Of a stretch of DNA of 64,000 nt, positions 7,858 to 21,200 are shown piece by piece (position 1 is the stretch's first letter; the number at the start of each line of letters is the position of its first letter). The stretch spans positions 11,434,085 through 11,498,084 of the forward strand of contig OY727103.1 of NCBI GenBank assembly GCA_963402885.1, written 5' to 3'. Source of the DNA: Antedon bifida. Lineage: Eukaryota > Echinodermata > Crinoidea > Comatulida > Antedonidae. A program made the position numbers and the translations under genes. The notes under the pieces are model-generated. The model was not told the DNA's origin and did no database searches. It worked only from the letters and a program-made list of their open reading frames with translations.

Positions 7858-10490
7858 TATTGTGTTAACATCATCTTATGGAGCCATAAAAACTAGTTAT
7901 GTAAAAAAATAAATGGGTCAGAATTTAATCATTTTTCGAAAATTTCACTGCGGGGGACCAAAGAAATTTTTCGAAAAATGGCAATTTATATATTATGTTA
8001 ACATAATCTTATGAAGCCATAAAAACTAGTCATGTCAAAAAAAAAAGGGTCAGAATTTGACCATTTTTCGAAAATTTTACTGCGGGGGGACTGAAGGAAT
8101 TTTTTCAAAAAATGTCAAAAATTTCCACCTTTTAAACTTCAATAATTATGCTATAATATTGCAATTTATGCACATATATTGTGTTAACATAATCTTATGA
8201 AGCCATAAAAACTAGTTATGTCAAAAAATAAAAGGGTCGAAATTTTGACATTTTTCGAAAATTACACTGCGGGGGACCAAAGATTTTTTTTAGAAAAATT
8301 GCAAAAATTTCCACTTTTTAAAATTCAATAATTATGCTATAATATTGCGAATGATGCACATATATAGTGTTAACATCATCTTATAGAGCCATAGTAACTA
8401 GTTACTTCAAAAAATTTCCACTTTTTATTATACTATAATATTGCCATTTATGCACATAAATTTTAGTAACATCATCTTATAGAGCATTAGTTACTACTTG
8501 TGTAAAAAAATAAAAAGGTCTAAATTTTGACATTTTTCGAAAAATTCACTGCGGGGGACCAAAGGAATTTTTTCGAAAAATGGCAAAAATTTCCACTTTT
8601 TAAAATTCAATAATTATGCTATAATTTTGCAATTTATTCACATATATTGTGTTAACATAATCTTATGAAGCCATAAAAACTATTTATGTCAAAAAATAAA
8701 AGGGTTAGAATTTGACAATTTTTTGAAAATTTGACTGCGGGGGACCGAAGGAATTTTTTCAAAAAATGTCAAAAATTTCCACTTTTTAAACATCAATAAT
8801 TATACTATAATATTGCCATTTATGCACATAAATTTTAGTAACATCATCTTATAGAGCAATAGTTACTAGTTGTGTAAAAAAATAAAAAGGTCTAAATTTT
8901 GACATTTTTCGAAAAATTCACTGCGAGGGACATAAGGATTTTTTTCGAAAAATGGCAAAAATGTCCAATTTTTAAAATTCAATAATTATGCTATAATATT
9001 GCAATTTATGCACATATATTGTGTTAACATAATCTTATGAAGCCATAAAAACTAGTTATGTCAAAAAATAAAAGGGTCGAAATTTTGACATTTTTCGAAA
9101 ATTACACTGCAGGAGACCGAAGGAATTTTTTCGAAAAATGTCCAAAATTTCAGCTTTTTAAAATTCGATAATTATACTATAATATTACCATTTATGCACA
9201 TATATTGTGTTAATATCATCTTATAGAGCCAGAGTAACTAGTTGTGTAAAAAAATAAAAAGGTCTAAATTTTGCTATTTTTCGAAAATTTCACTACGGGG
9301 GACCAAAGGAATTTTTTCGAAAAATGGCAAAAATGTCCACTTTTTAAAATTCTTATCTTTTAGAGCCATAATAACTAGCTATGTTAAAAAATAAAAGGGT
9401 CGAAATTTGGCTATTTTTCGAAAATTACACTGCGGGGGACCGAAGAAATTTTTTTTAAAAATGTCAAAAAATTTCACTTTTTAAACTTCAATAATAATGC
9501 TATAATATTGTCATTTATGCACATATATTTTGTTAACGTCATCTTATAGAGCCATAATAACTAGTTATGTAAAAAAATAAAAGGGTCGAAATTTGGCCAT
9601 TTTAGAAAAATTACACTGCGGGGGACCGAAGGAATTTTTCCGAAAAATGTCAAAAATTTCCACTTTTTTAAATTTCGATAATTATGCTATAATATTGCCA
9701 TTTATGCACATATATTGTGTTAACATCATCTTATAGAGGTGTAGTAACTAGTTATGTCAAAAAATGAAAGGGTCGAAATTTGACCATTTTTTGAAAATTA
9801 CACTGCGAGGAACCAAAGAAATTTTGTAGAAAAATTGCAAAAATGTCGACTTTTTAAAATTCAATAATTATGCTATAATATTGCAATTTATGCACATATA
9901 TTGTGTTAACATCATCTTATGGAGCCATAAAAACTAATTATGTCAAAAAATAAATGGGTCAGAATTTGATCATTTTTCGAAAATTTCACTGCGGGGGACA
10001 GAAGGAATTTTTTAAAATAATGTCAAAAATTTCCACTTTTTAAACTTTAATAATTATGCTATAATATTGCCATTTATGCACATATATTGTGGTAACATCA
10101 TCTTATAGAGCCATAGTAACTAGTTGTGTAAACAAATAAAAAGGTCTAAATTTTGCTATTTTTCGAAAAATGGCAAAAAAATCCACTTTTTAAAATTCGA
10201 TAATTATAATATAATATTGTCATTTATTCACATTTATTTGGTTAACATCATCTTATAGAGCCATAATAACTAGTTATGTCAAAAAATAAAAGGGTCGAAA
10301 TTTGGCCATTTTTCGAAAATTACACTTCGGGGGGACCGAAGAAATTTTTTTTTTAAATGTCTAAAATTTCCACTTTTTAAACTAAAATAATTATGCTATA
10401 ATATTGCCATTTATGCACATAAATTGTAGTAACATCATCTTATAGAGCCATAGTAACTAGTTATGTCAAAAAATAAAAGGGTCGAAATTT
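7858..10490 (+). repeat. Satellite array right of transposon copy 1
   Basis: The array resumes with mixed monomers. One unit is shortened at about 7980 (GGCAATTTATATATTATG), and another at about 8405-8430 where TTACTTCAAAAAATTTCCAC joins two monomers. TCTTATCTTTTAGAG at 9351 marks an internal deletion junction shared with 35979, 38676 and 61829. A monomer that drops from CTATTTTTCGAAAAATGG straight to the next block lies near 10155. No gene is seen. Confidence 0.93.
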
Positions 10491-12790
10491 GGCCATTTTA
10501 CGAAAATTTTTCGGCGGAGGACAAAAGAAATTTTGTAGAAATATTTCAAAAATGTCCAATTTTTAAAATTCAATAATTATGCTATAATATTGCAATTTAT
10601 GCACATATATTGTGTTAACATAATCTTATGAAGCCATAAAAACTAGTAATGTCAAAAAATAAAAGGGTCGAAATTTGGCCATTTTACGAAAATTTTTCGG
10701 CGGGGGACCAAAGAAATTTTGTAGAAATATTTCAAAAATGTCCACTTCTTAAATATCAATAATTATGCTATAATATTGCAATTTATGCACATATATTGTT
10801 TTAACATAATCTTATGAAGCCATAAAAACTAGTAATGTCAAAAAATATAAAGGTTGACCATTTTTCGAAAATTTCACTGCGGGGGACCGAAGGAATTTTT
10901 TCGAAAAACGTCCAAAATTTCCACTTTTTAAACTTTAATACTTATTCTATAATATTGTCATTTATGCACATATATTGTCGTAACGTGTAAATATCATCTT
11001 ATAGAACCAGAGTAACTAGTTATGTTAAAAAATAAATGGGTCGACATTTTTTCTATTTTTCGAAAATTTCACGGCAGGAGACCCAAGGAATTGTTCAAAA
11101 AATATCAAAAATTTCCACTATTTAAACTTCAAGAATTATGCTATAATATTGCCATTTATGCACATATATCGTGGTAACATCATCTTATAGAGCCATAGTA
11201 ACTAGTTATTACAAAAAATAAAAGGGTCGAAATTTGGCCATTTTACGAAAATTTTACTGCGGGGGACCAAAGAAATTTTTCCGAAAAATGTCAAAAATTT
11301 CCACTTTTTAGACTTCAATAATAATGCTATAATATTGTCATTTATGCACATATATTTTGTTAACGTCATCTTATAGAGCCATAATAACTAGTTATGTAAA
11401 AAAATAAAAGGGTCGAAATTTGGCCATTTTAGGAAAATTACACTGCGGGGGACCGAAGGAAATTTTTTTTAAAATGTCAAAAATGTCCACTTTTTAAACT
11501 TCAATAATTATGCTATAATATTGCCATTTATGCACATATATTGTGGTAACAGCATCTTATAGAGCCATAGTAACTAGTTGTGTAAAAAAATAAAAAGGTC
11601 TCAATTTTGCTACTTTTCGATCGGTCGAAATTTGACCATTTTTTGAAAATTACACTGCGAGGAAACAAAGAAATTTTGTAGAAAAATTGCAAAAATGTCG
11701 ACTTTTTAAAATTCAATAATTATGCTATAATATTGCAATTTATGCACATATATTGTGTTAACATCATCTTATGGAGCCATAAAAACTAATTTTGTCAAAA
11801 AATAAATGGGTCAGAATTTGATCATTTTTCGAAAATTTCACTGCGAGGGACAGAAGGAATTTTTTAAAATAATGTCAAAAATTTCCACTTTTTAAACTTT
11901 AATAATTATGCTATAATATTGCCATTCATGCACATATATTGTGGTAACATCATCTTATAGAGCCATAGTAACTAGTTGTGTAAAAAATTAAAAAGGTCTA
12001 AATTTTGCTATTTTTCGAAAAATGGCAAAAATGTCCACTTTTTAAAATTCGATAATTATAATATAATATTGTCGTTTATTCACATTTATTTGGTTAACAT
12101 CATCTTATAGAGCCATAATAACTAGTTATGTCAAAAAATAAAAGGGTCGAAATTTGGCCATTTTTCGAAAATTACACTGCGGGGGCACCGAAGAAATTTT
12201 TTTTTTAAATGTCAAAAATTTCCACTTTTTAAACTAAAATAATTATGCTATAATATTGCCATTTATCGACATAAATTGTAGTAACATCATCTTATAGAGC
12301 CATAGTAACTAGTTATGTCAAAAAATAAAAGGGTCGAAATTTGGCCATTTTACGGAAATTTTTCGGCGGGGGACCAAAGAAATTTTGTAGAAATATTTCA
12401 AAAATGTCCAATTTTTAAAATTCAATAATTATGCTATAATATTGCAATTTATGCACATATATTGTGTTAACATAATCTTATGAAGCCATAAAAACTAGTA
12501 ATGTCAAAAAATAAAAGGGTCGAAATTTGGCCATTTTACGAAAATTTTTCGGCGGGGGACCAACGAAATTTTGTAGAAATATTTCAAAATGTCCACTTCT
12601 TAAAATTCAATAATTATGCTATAATATTGCAATTTATGCACATATATTGTGTTAACATAATCTTATGAAGCCATAAAAACTAGTAATGTCAAAAAATAAA
12701 AGGGTCGAAATTTGGCCATTTTACGAAAATTTTTCGGCGGGGGACCAACGAAATTTTGTAGAAATATTTCAAAATGTCCACTTCTTAAAA
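10490..12790 (+). repeat. Satellite block rich in the TTTTTCGGCGGGGGAC subfamily
   Basis: Five monomers (near 10505, 10690, 12360, 12545 and 12727) carry CATTTTACGAAAATTTTTCG followed by GCGGGGGAC and TTTTGTAGAAATATTTC, in place of the usual TCACTGCGGGGGACC. The last two are almost identical neighbours, a recent tandem copy. Related groups occur at 34251, 37133-37320, 38935-39120, 40775-40965, 58797 and 62988-63173. The stretch also contains a fusion junction, CTACTTTTCGATCGGTCGAAA, near 11612, shared with 40041. Confidence 0.88.
10941..11110 (+). repeat. Divergent monomer with GTCGTAACGTGTAAATATC
   Basis: This subfamily has TTGTCGTAACGTGTAAATATC where others have TTGTGGTAACATC, a gain of about 8 bases. 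It also has AGAACCAGAG for AGAGCCATAG, GGTCGACATTT, and GGCAGGAGACCC for TGCGGGGGACC. Other members are near 14838, 16525, 18287, 19279, 37970, 39408, 43069, 44455, 44837, 45965 and 63818. It is the most distinct monomer type in the window. Confidence 0.88.
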
Positions 12791-12859
12791 TTCAATAATT
12801 ATGCTATAATATTGTGTTAACATAATCTTATGAAGCCATAAAAACTGACCATTTTTCGA

Positions 12860-14163
12860 AAATTTCACTTCGGGGGACCGAAGGAATTTTTACAAAAAAT
12901 GTCAAAAATTTTCACTTTTTATACTTCAATAATTATGCTATAATATTGCCATTTATGCACATAAATTGTAGTAACATCATCTTATAGAGCCATAGTAACT
13001 AGTTGTGTAAAAAGAAAAGGTCTAAATGTTGACATTTTTCGAAAAATTTACTGCGGGGGACCAAAGGAATTTTTTCGAAAAATGGCAAAAATGTCCAATT
13101 TTTAAAATTCGATAATTATGCTATAATATTGTCATTTATGCACATTTATTTGGTTAACATCATCTTATAGAGCCATAATAACTAGTTATGTCAAAAAATA
13201 AAAGGGTTGAAATTTTGACATTTTTTGAAAATTACACTGCAGGGGACCGAAGGAATTTTTTTCGAAAAATTTCAAAAATTTCCTCTTTTTAAAATTCGAT
13301 AATTATGCTATAATATTACCATTTATGCACATATATTGTGTTAATATCATCTTATAGAGCCAGAGTAACTAGTTATGTTAAAAAATAAAAGGGTCGAAAT
13401 TTGACCATTTTTTGAAAATTACACTGCGGGGGACCAAAGATTTTTTTTCGAAAAATGGCAAAAATTTCCACTTTTCAACTTTCGATATTTATGCTATAAT
13501 ATTGCGATTGATGCACATATATAGTGTTAACATCATCATATAGAGCCATAGTAACTAGTTATGTCAAAAAATTAAACGGTCGAAATTTGGCAATTTTTCG
13601 AAAATTTCACTGCGGGGGACCGAAGTAATTTTTCGAAAAATGGCAAAAATTTCCAATTTTTAAAATTCCATAATTATGCTATAATATTGCCATTTATGCA
13701 CATATATTGTGGTAACATCATCTTGTAGAGCCATAGTAACTAGTTGGGTAAAAAAATAAAAAGGTCTAAATTTGGCAATTTTTTGAAAATTTCACTGCGG
13801 GGAACCAAAAGAATTTTTTCGAAAAATGGCAAAAATTTCCACTTTTTAAAATTCCATAATTATGCTATAATATTGTCATTTATGCATATTTATTATTATA
13901 TTGTGGTAACATCATCTTGTAGAGCCATAGTAACTAGTTGGGTAAAAAAAAAAAAGGGTCAGAATTTGACCATTTTTCGAAAATTTCACTGCGGGGGACC
14001 GAAGGAATTTTTTCAAAAAATGTCAAAAATTTCCACTTCATAAACTTTAATAATTATGCTATAATATTGCCATTTATGCACATAAATTATGTTAACATAA
14101 TCTTATGAAGCCATAAAAACTAGTTATGTCAAAAATAAAAGGGTCAGAATTTGACCATTTTTC
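12860..14163 (+). repeat. Satellite array, mixed monomers
   Basis: Ordinary monomers with several small private changes: TTCCTC for TTCCAC near 13281, a TCAACTTTCGATATTTATGC monomer near 13485, and GTTGGGTAAAAA in place of GTTGTGTAAAAA twice (13743 and 13938). All recur in the same order in U2 at 41090-42400, offset 28,230. There is no gene; a 99-codon open frame here is just satellite sequence lacking its usual stop. Confidence 0.92.
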
Positions 14164-15847
14164 GAAAATTTCACTGCGGGGGACAGAAGGAATTTTTTCC
14201 AAAAATGTCAAAAATTTCCACTTTTTAAACTTCAATAATTATGCTATAATATTGCCATTTATGAACATAAATTGTAGTAACATCATCTTATAGAGCCATA
14301 GTAGTAACTAGTTGTGTAAAAAAATAAAAAGGTCTAAATTTTGACATTTTTCGAAAATTTCACTGCGGGGGAAAAAAGGAATTTTTTCGAAAAATGTCAA
14401 AAATTTCCACTTTTTAAAATTCAATAATTATGCTATAATATTGCAATTCATGCACATATATTGTGTTAACATAATCTTATGAAGCCATAAAAACTAGTTA
14501 TGTTAAAAAATAAAAGGGTCAGAATTTGACCATTTTTCGAAAATTTCACTGCGGGGGACCGAAGGAATTTTTTCAAAAAATGTCAACAATTTCCACTTTT
14601 AAAAATTCCATAATTATGCTATAATTTTGTCATTTATGCATATTTATTTGGTTAATATCATCTTATAGAGCCATAAAAACTAGTTATGTCAAAAAATAAA
14701 AGGGTCGAAATTTGGCAATTTTTAGAAAATTTCACTGCCGGTGGGACCGAAGGAATTTTTTCGAAAAACTTCCAAAATTTCCACTTTTTAAACTTCAATA
14801 ATTATTCTATAATATTGTCATTTATGCACATATATTGTCGTAACGTGTAAATATCATCTTATAGAACCAGAGTAACTAGTTATGTTAAAAAATAAATGGG
14901 TCGACATTTGTTCTATTTTTCGAAAATTTCAAGGCAGGAGACCCTAGGAATTGTTCAAAAAATGTCCAAAATTTCCACTTTTTAAACTTCAAGAATTATG
15001 CTATAATATTGCCATTTATGCACATATATTGTGGTAACATCATCTTATAGAGCCATAGTAACTAGTTATTACAAAAAATAAGATGGTCGAAATTTGGCCA
15101 TTTTATGAAAATTTTACTGCGGGGGACAAAAGGAATTTTTTCGAAAAATGTCAAAAATTTCCACTTTTTTAATTTCGATAATTATGCTATAATATTGCCA
15201 TTTATGCACATATATACTGTTAACATCATCTTATAGAGCCGTAGTAACTAGTTATGTCAAAAAATAAATGGGTCAGAATTTGATCATTTTCTAAAATTTC
15301 ACTGCGGGGGACCGAAGAAAATTTTTTTTTAAATGTCAAAAATTTCCACTTTTTAAACTTCAATAATTATGCTATAATATTGCCATTTATGCACATATAT
15401 TGTGGTAACATCATCTTATAGAGCCATAGTAATTAGTTGTGTAAAAAAATAAAAAGGTCTAAATTTTGCTATTTTTCGAAAATTTCACTGCGGGGGACCA
15501 AAGGAATTTTTTCGAAAAATGGCAAAAATGTCCACTTTTTAAAATTCGATAATTATGCTATAATATTATCATTTATTCACATTTATTTGGTTAACATCAT
15601 CTTATAGAGCCATAATAACTAGTTATGTTAAAAAATAAAAGGGTCGAAAATTGGCCATTTTTCGAAAATTGAACTGCGGGGGACCGAAGAAATTTTTTTT
15701 TAAAATGTCAAAAAATTTCACTTTTTAAACTTCAATAATTATGCTATAATATTGCCATTTATGCACATAAATTGTGTTAACATAATCTTATGAAGCCATA
15801 AAAACTAGTTATGTCAAAAAATAAAAGGGTCAGAATTTGACCATTTT
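14164..15847 (+). repeat. 1.69-kb tandem higher-order repeat, copy A
   Basis: The same nine-monomer series starts at GACAGAAGGAATTTTTTCC near 14183, 15867 and 17556. It includes the CATAGTAGTAACTAG triplet-duplication marker, the TCATTTATGCATATTTATTTGG monomer and one GTCGTAACGTG monomer. Copy A differs from B in small ways, such as GTCAACAATTTCC and TAATTTTGTC. Only one such copy is present in U2 (about 42411-44095), so this is a U1-specific expansion. Confidence 0.85.
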
Positions 15848-17536
15848 TCGAAAATTTCACTGCGGGGGACAGAAGGAATTTTTTCCAAAAATGTCAAAAA
15901 ATTTCCAATTTTTGAACTTCAATAATTATGCTATAATATTGCCATTTATGCACATAAATTGTAGTAACATCATCTTATAGAGCCATAGTAGTAACTAGTT
16001 GTGTAAAAAAATAAAAAGGTCTAAATTTTGACATTTTTCGAAAATTTCACTGCGGGGGAAAAAAGGAATTTTTTCGAAAAATGTCAAAAATTTCCACTTT
16101 TTAAAATTCAATAATTATGCTATAATATTGCAATTCATGCACATATATTGTGTTAACATAATCTTATGAAGCCATAAAAACTAGTTATGTTAAAAAATAA
16201 AAGGGTCAGAATTTGACCATTTTTCGAAAATTTCACTGCGGGGGACCAAAGGAATTTTTTCAAAAAATGTCAAAAATTTCCACTTTTAAAAATTCCATAA
16301 TTATGCTATAATTTTTTCATTTATGCATATTTATTTGGTTAATATCATCTTATAGAGCCATAAAAACTAGTTATGTCAAAAAATAAAAGGGTCGAAATTT
16401 GGCAATTTTTAGAAAATTTCACTGCCGGTGGGACCGAAGGAATTTTTTCGAAAAACTTCCAAAATTTCCACTTTTTAAACTTCAATAATTATTCTATAAT
16501 ATTGTCATTTATGCACATATATTGTCGTAACGTGTAAATATCATCTTATAGAACCAGAGTAACTAGTTATGTTAAAAAATAAATGGGTCGACATTTGTTC
16601 TATTTTTCGAAAATTTCAAGGCAGGAGACCCTAGGAATTGTTCAAAAAATGTCCAAAATTTCCACTTTTTAAACTTCAAGAATTATGCTATAATATTGCC
16701 ATTTATGCACATATATTGTGGTAACATCATCTTATAGAGCCATAGTAACTAGTTATTACAAAAAATAAGATGGTCGAAATTTGGCCATTTTATGAAAATT
16801 TTACTGCGGGGGACAAAAGGAATTTTTTCGAAAAATGTCAAAAATTTCCACTTTTTTAATTTCGATAATTATGCTATAATATTGCCATTTATGCACATAT
16901 ATACTGTTAACATCATCTTATAGAGCCGTAGTAACTAGTTATGTCAAAAAATAAATGGGTCAGAATTTGATCATTTTCTAAAATTTCACTGCGGGGGACC
17001 GAAGAAAATTTTTTTTTAAATGTCAAAAATTTCCACTTTTTAAACTTCAATAATTATGCTATAATATTGCCATTTATGCACATATATTGTGGTAACATCA
17101 TCTTATAGAGCCATAGTAATTAGTTGTGTAAAAAAATAAAAAGGTCTAAATTTTGCTATTTTTCGAAAATTTCACTGCGGGGGACCAAAGGAATTTTTTC
17201 GAAAAATGGCAAAAATGTCCACTTTTTAAAATTCGATAATTATGCTATAATATTGTCATTTATTCACATTTATTTGGTTAACATCATCTTATAGAGCCAT
17301 AATAACTAGTTATGTTAAAAAATAAAAGGGTCGAAAATTGGCCATTTTTCGAAAATTGAACTGCGGGGGACCGAAGAAATTTTTTTTTAAAATGTCAAAA
17401 AATTTCACTTTTTAAACTTCAATAATTATGCTATAATATTGCCATTTATGCACATAAATTGTGTTAACATAATCTTATGAAGCCATAAAAACTAGTTATG
17501 TCAAAAAATAAAAGGGTCAGAATTTGACCATTTTTC
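15848..17536 (+). repeat. 1.69-kb tandem higher-order repeat, copy B
   Basis: This second copy is offset about 1,684-1,689 bp from A. It carries two features absent from A but shared with the start of copy C: GTCAAAAAATTTCCAATTTTTGAAC and TAATTTTTTCATTT. B and C are thus closer to each other than to A. Confidence 0.85.
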
Positions 17537-18110
17537 GAAAATTTCACTGCGGGGGACAGAAGGAATTTTTTCCAAAAATGTCAAAAAATTTCCAATTTTT
17601 GAACTTCAATAATTATGCTATAATATTGCCATTTATGCACATAAATTGTAGTAACATCATCTTATAGAGCCATAGTAGTAACTAGTTGTGTAAAAAAATA
17701 AAAAGGTCTAAATTTTGACATTTTTCGAAAATTTCACTGCGGGGGAAAAAAGGAATTTTTTCGAAAAATGTCAAAAATTTCCACTTTTTAAAATTCAATA
17801 ATTATGCTATAATATTGCAATTCATGCACATATATTGTGTTAACATAATCTTATGAAGCCATAAAAACTAGTTATGTTAAAAAATAAAAGGGTCAGAATT
17901 TGACCATTTTTCGAAAATTTCACTGCGGGGGACCAAAGGAATTTTTTCAAAAAATGTCAAAAATTTCCACTTTTAAAAATTCCATAATTATGCTATAATT
18001 TTTTCATTTATGCATATTTATTTGGTTAATATCATCTTATAGAGCCATAAAAACTAGTTATGTCAAAAAATAAAAGGGTCGAAATTTGGCAATTTTTAGA
18101 AAATTTCACA
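17537..18110 (+). repeat. 1.69-kb tandem higher-order repeat, partial copy C
   Basis: The third copy runs for about 570 bp and then breaks at AGAAAATTTCAC / AAAAATTTCCACTTTTTTAA near 18110. The same break occurs in U2 near 44274, so the truncation is older than the U1-U2 duplication although the expansion is not seen in U2. Confidence 0.8.
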
Positions 18111-18185
18111 AAAATTTCCACTTTTTTAATTTCGATAATTATGCTATAATATTGCCATTTATGCACATATATACTGTTAACATCA

Positions 18186-18200
18186 TCTTATAGACCGAAG
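18186..18200 (+). repeat. Deletion junction CTTATAGACCGAAGG
   Basis: CATCATCTTATAGA, which should lead into GCC, instead joins CCGAAGGAATTTT, skipping about half a monomer. The identical junction is at 44355-44369 in U2. A neighbouring 75-bp stretch upstream is also shared. Confidence 0.85.
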
Positions 18201-21200
18201 GAATTTTTTCGAAAAACGTCCAAAATTTCCACTTTTTAAACTTCAATAATTATTCTATAATATTGTCATTTATGCACATATATTGTCGTAACGTGTAAAT
18301 ATCATCTTATAGAACCAGAGTAACTAGTTATGTTAAAAAATAAATGGGTCGACATTTGTTCTATTTTTCGAAAATTTCACTGCGGGGGACCAAAGGAATT
18401 TTTTCAAAAAATGTCAAAAATTTCCACTTTTAAAAATTCCATAATTATGCTATAATTTTGTCATTTATGCATATTTATTTGGTTAATATCATCTTATAGA
18501 GCCATAAAAACTAGTTATGTCAAAAAATAAAGGGGTCGAAATTTGGCAATTTTTAGAAAATTTTACTGCCGGTGGGACCGAAGGAATTTTTTCGAAAAAC
18601 GTCCAAAATTTCACTGCGGGGGACCGAAGAAAATTTTTTTTTAAATGTCAAAAATTTCCACTTTTTAAACTTCAATAATTATGCTATAATATTGCCATTT
18701 ATGCACATAAATTGTAGTAACATCATCTTATAGAGCCATAGTAGTAACTAGTTGTGTAAAAAAATAAAAAGGTCTAAATTTTGACATTTTTCGAAAATTT
18801 CACTGTGGGGGAAAAAAGGAATTTTTTCGAAAAATGTCAAAAATTTCAACTTTTTAAATTTCAATAATTATGCTATAATATTGCAATTCATGCACATATA
18901 TTGTGTTAACATAATCTTATGAAGCCATAAAAACTAGTTATGTTATAAAATAAAAGGGTCAGAATTTGACCATTTTTCGAAAATTTCACTGCGGGGGACC
19001 GAAGGAATTTTTTCAAAAAATGTAAAAAATTTCCACTTTTAAAAATTCCATAATTATGCTATAATTTTTTCATTGATGCATATTTATTTGGTTAATATCA
19101 TCTTATAGAGCCATAAAAACTAGTTATGTCAAAAAATAAAAGGGTCGAAATTTGGCAATTTTTAGAAAATTTCACTGCCGGTGGGACCGAAGGAATTTTT
19201 TCGAAAAACGTCCAAAATTTCCACTTTTTAAACTTCAATAATTATTCTATAATATTGTCATTTATGCACATATATTGTCGTAACGTGTAAATATCATCTT
19301 ATAGAACCAGAGTAACTAGTTATGTTAAAAAATAAATGGGTCGACATTTGTTCAATTTTTCGAAAATTTCAAGGCAGGAAACCCTAGGAATTGTTCAAAA
19401 AATGTCCAAAATTTCCACTTTTTAAACTTCAAGAATTATGCTATAATATTGCCATTTATGCACATATATTGTGGTAACATCATCTTATAGAGCCATATTA
19501 ACTAGTTATTACAAAAAATAAAAGGGTCGAAATTTGGCCATTTTACGAAAATTTTACTGCGGGGGACCAAAGGAATTTTTTCGAAAAATGTCAAAAATTT
19601 CCACTTTTTTAATTTCGATAATTATGCTATAATATTGCCATTTATGCACATATATACTGTTAACATCATCTTATAGAGCCGTAGTAACTAGTTATGTCAA
19701 AAAATAAATGGGTCAGAATTTGATCATTTTGTAAAATTTCACTGCGGGGGACCGAAGAAAATTTTTTTTTAAATGTCAAAAATTTTTACTTTTTAAACTT
19801 CAATAATTATGCTATAATATTGCCATTTATGCACATATATTGTGGTAACATCATCTTATAGAGCCATAGTAACTAGTTGTGTAAAAAAATAAAAAGGTCT
19901 AAATTTTGCTATTTTTCGAAAATTTCACTGCGGGGGACCAAAGGAATTTTTTCGAAAATGGCAAAAATGTCCACTTTTTAAAATTCGATAATTATGCTAT
20001 AATATCGTCATTTACTCACATTTATTTGGTTAACATCATCTTATAGAGCCATAATAACTAGTTATGTTAAAAAATAAAAGGGTCGAAATTTGGCCATTTT
20101 TCGAAAATTAAACTGCGGGGGACCGAAGAAATTTTTTTTTTAAATGTCAAAAAATTTCACTTTTTAAACTTCAATAATTATGCTATAATATTGCCATTTA
20201 TGCACATAAATTGTGTTAACATAATCTTATGAAGCCATAAAAACTAGTTATGTCAAAAAATAAAAGGGTCAGAATTTGACCATTTTTCGAAAATTTCACT
20301 GCGGGGGACAGAAGGAATTTTTTCCAAAAATGTCAAAAATTTCCACTTTTTAAATTTCGATAATTATGCTATAGTATTGCCATTTATGCACATATATACT
20401 GTTAAAATCATCTTATAGAGCCGTAGTAACTAGTTATGTCAAAAAATAAAAGGGTCGAAATTTAACCATTTAAAAAAAAAAATTACACTGTGGGGGACCA
20501 AAGAAATTTTGTAGAAAAATTGCAAAAATGTCCACTTTTTAAAATTCAATAATTATGCTATAATATTGCAATTTATGCACATATATTGTGTTAACATCAT
20601 CTTATGGAGCCATAAAAACTAGTTATGTCAAAAAATAAATGGGTCAGAAATTGATCATTTTTCAAAAATTTCACTGCGGGGGACCGAAGAAATTTTTTTA
20701 AAAAATGTCAAAAATTTCCACTTTTTAAACTTCAATAATTATGCTATAATATTGCCATTTATGCACATATATTGTGGTAACATCATCTTATAGAGCCATA
20801 GTAACTAGTTGTGTAAAAAAATAAAAAGGTCTAAATTTTGCTATTTTTCGAAAATTTCACTGCGGGGGACCAAAGGAATTTTTTCGAAAAATGGCAAAAA
20901 TGTCCACTTTTTAAAATTCGATAATTATGCTATAATATTGTCATTTATTCACATTTCGTTGGTTAACATCATCTTATAGAGCCATAATAACTAGTTATGT
21001 CAAAATATAAAAGGGTCAAAATTTGGCAAATTTTCGAAAATTTCACTGCGTGGGAACTGAAGGAATTTTTGCGAAAAATGTTCAAAATTGAAACTTTTTA
21101 ATCTTCAATAATAATGCTATAATATTGTCATTTATGCACATATATTTTGTTAACATCATCTTATAGAGTCATAATAACAAGTTATGTCAAAAAGCAAAAG

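Noticed and set aside
11528-11716. 62-codon minus-strand frame (also at 39957)
   Set aside because: Lies across a fusion junction in satellite DNA and has no independent support.
13744-14043. 99-codon open frame, the longest in the window
   Set aside because: It spans two monomers in which GTTGGGTAAAA removes a usual stop. The U2 copy (41974) stops at 69 codons because of a one-base difference in an A run. Not a gene.
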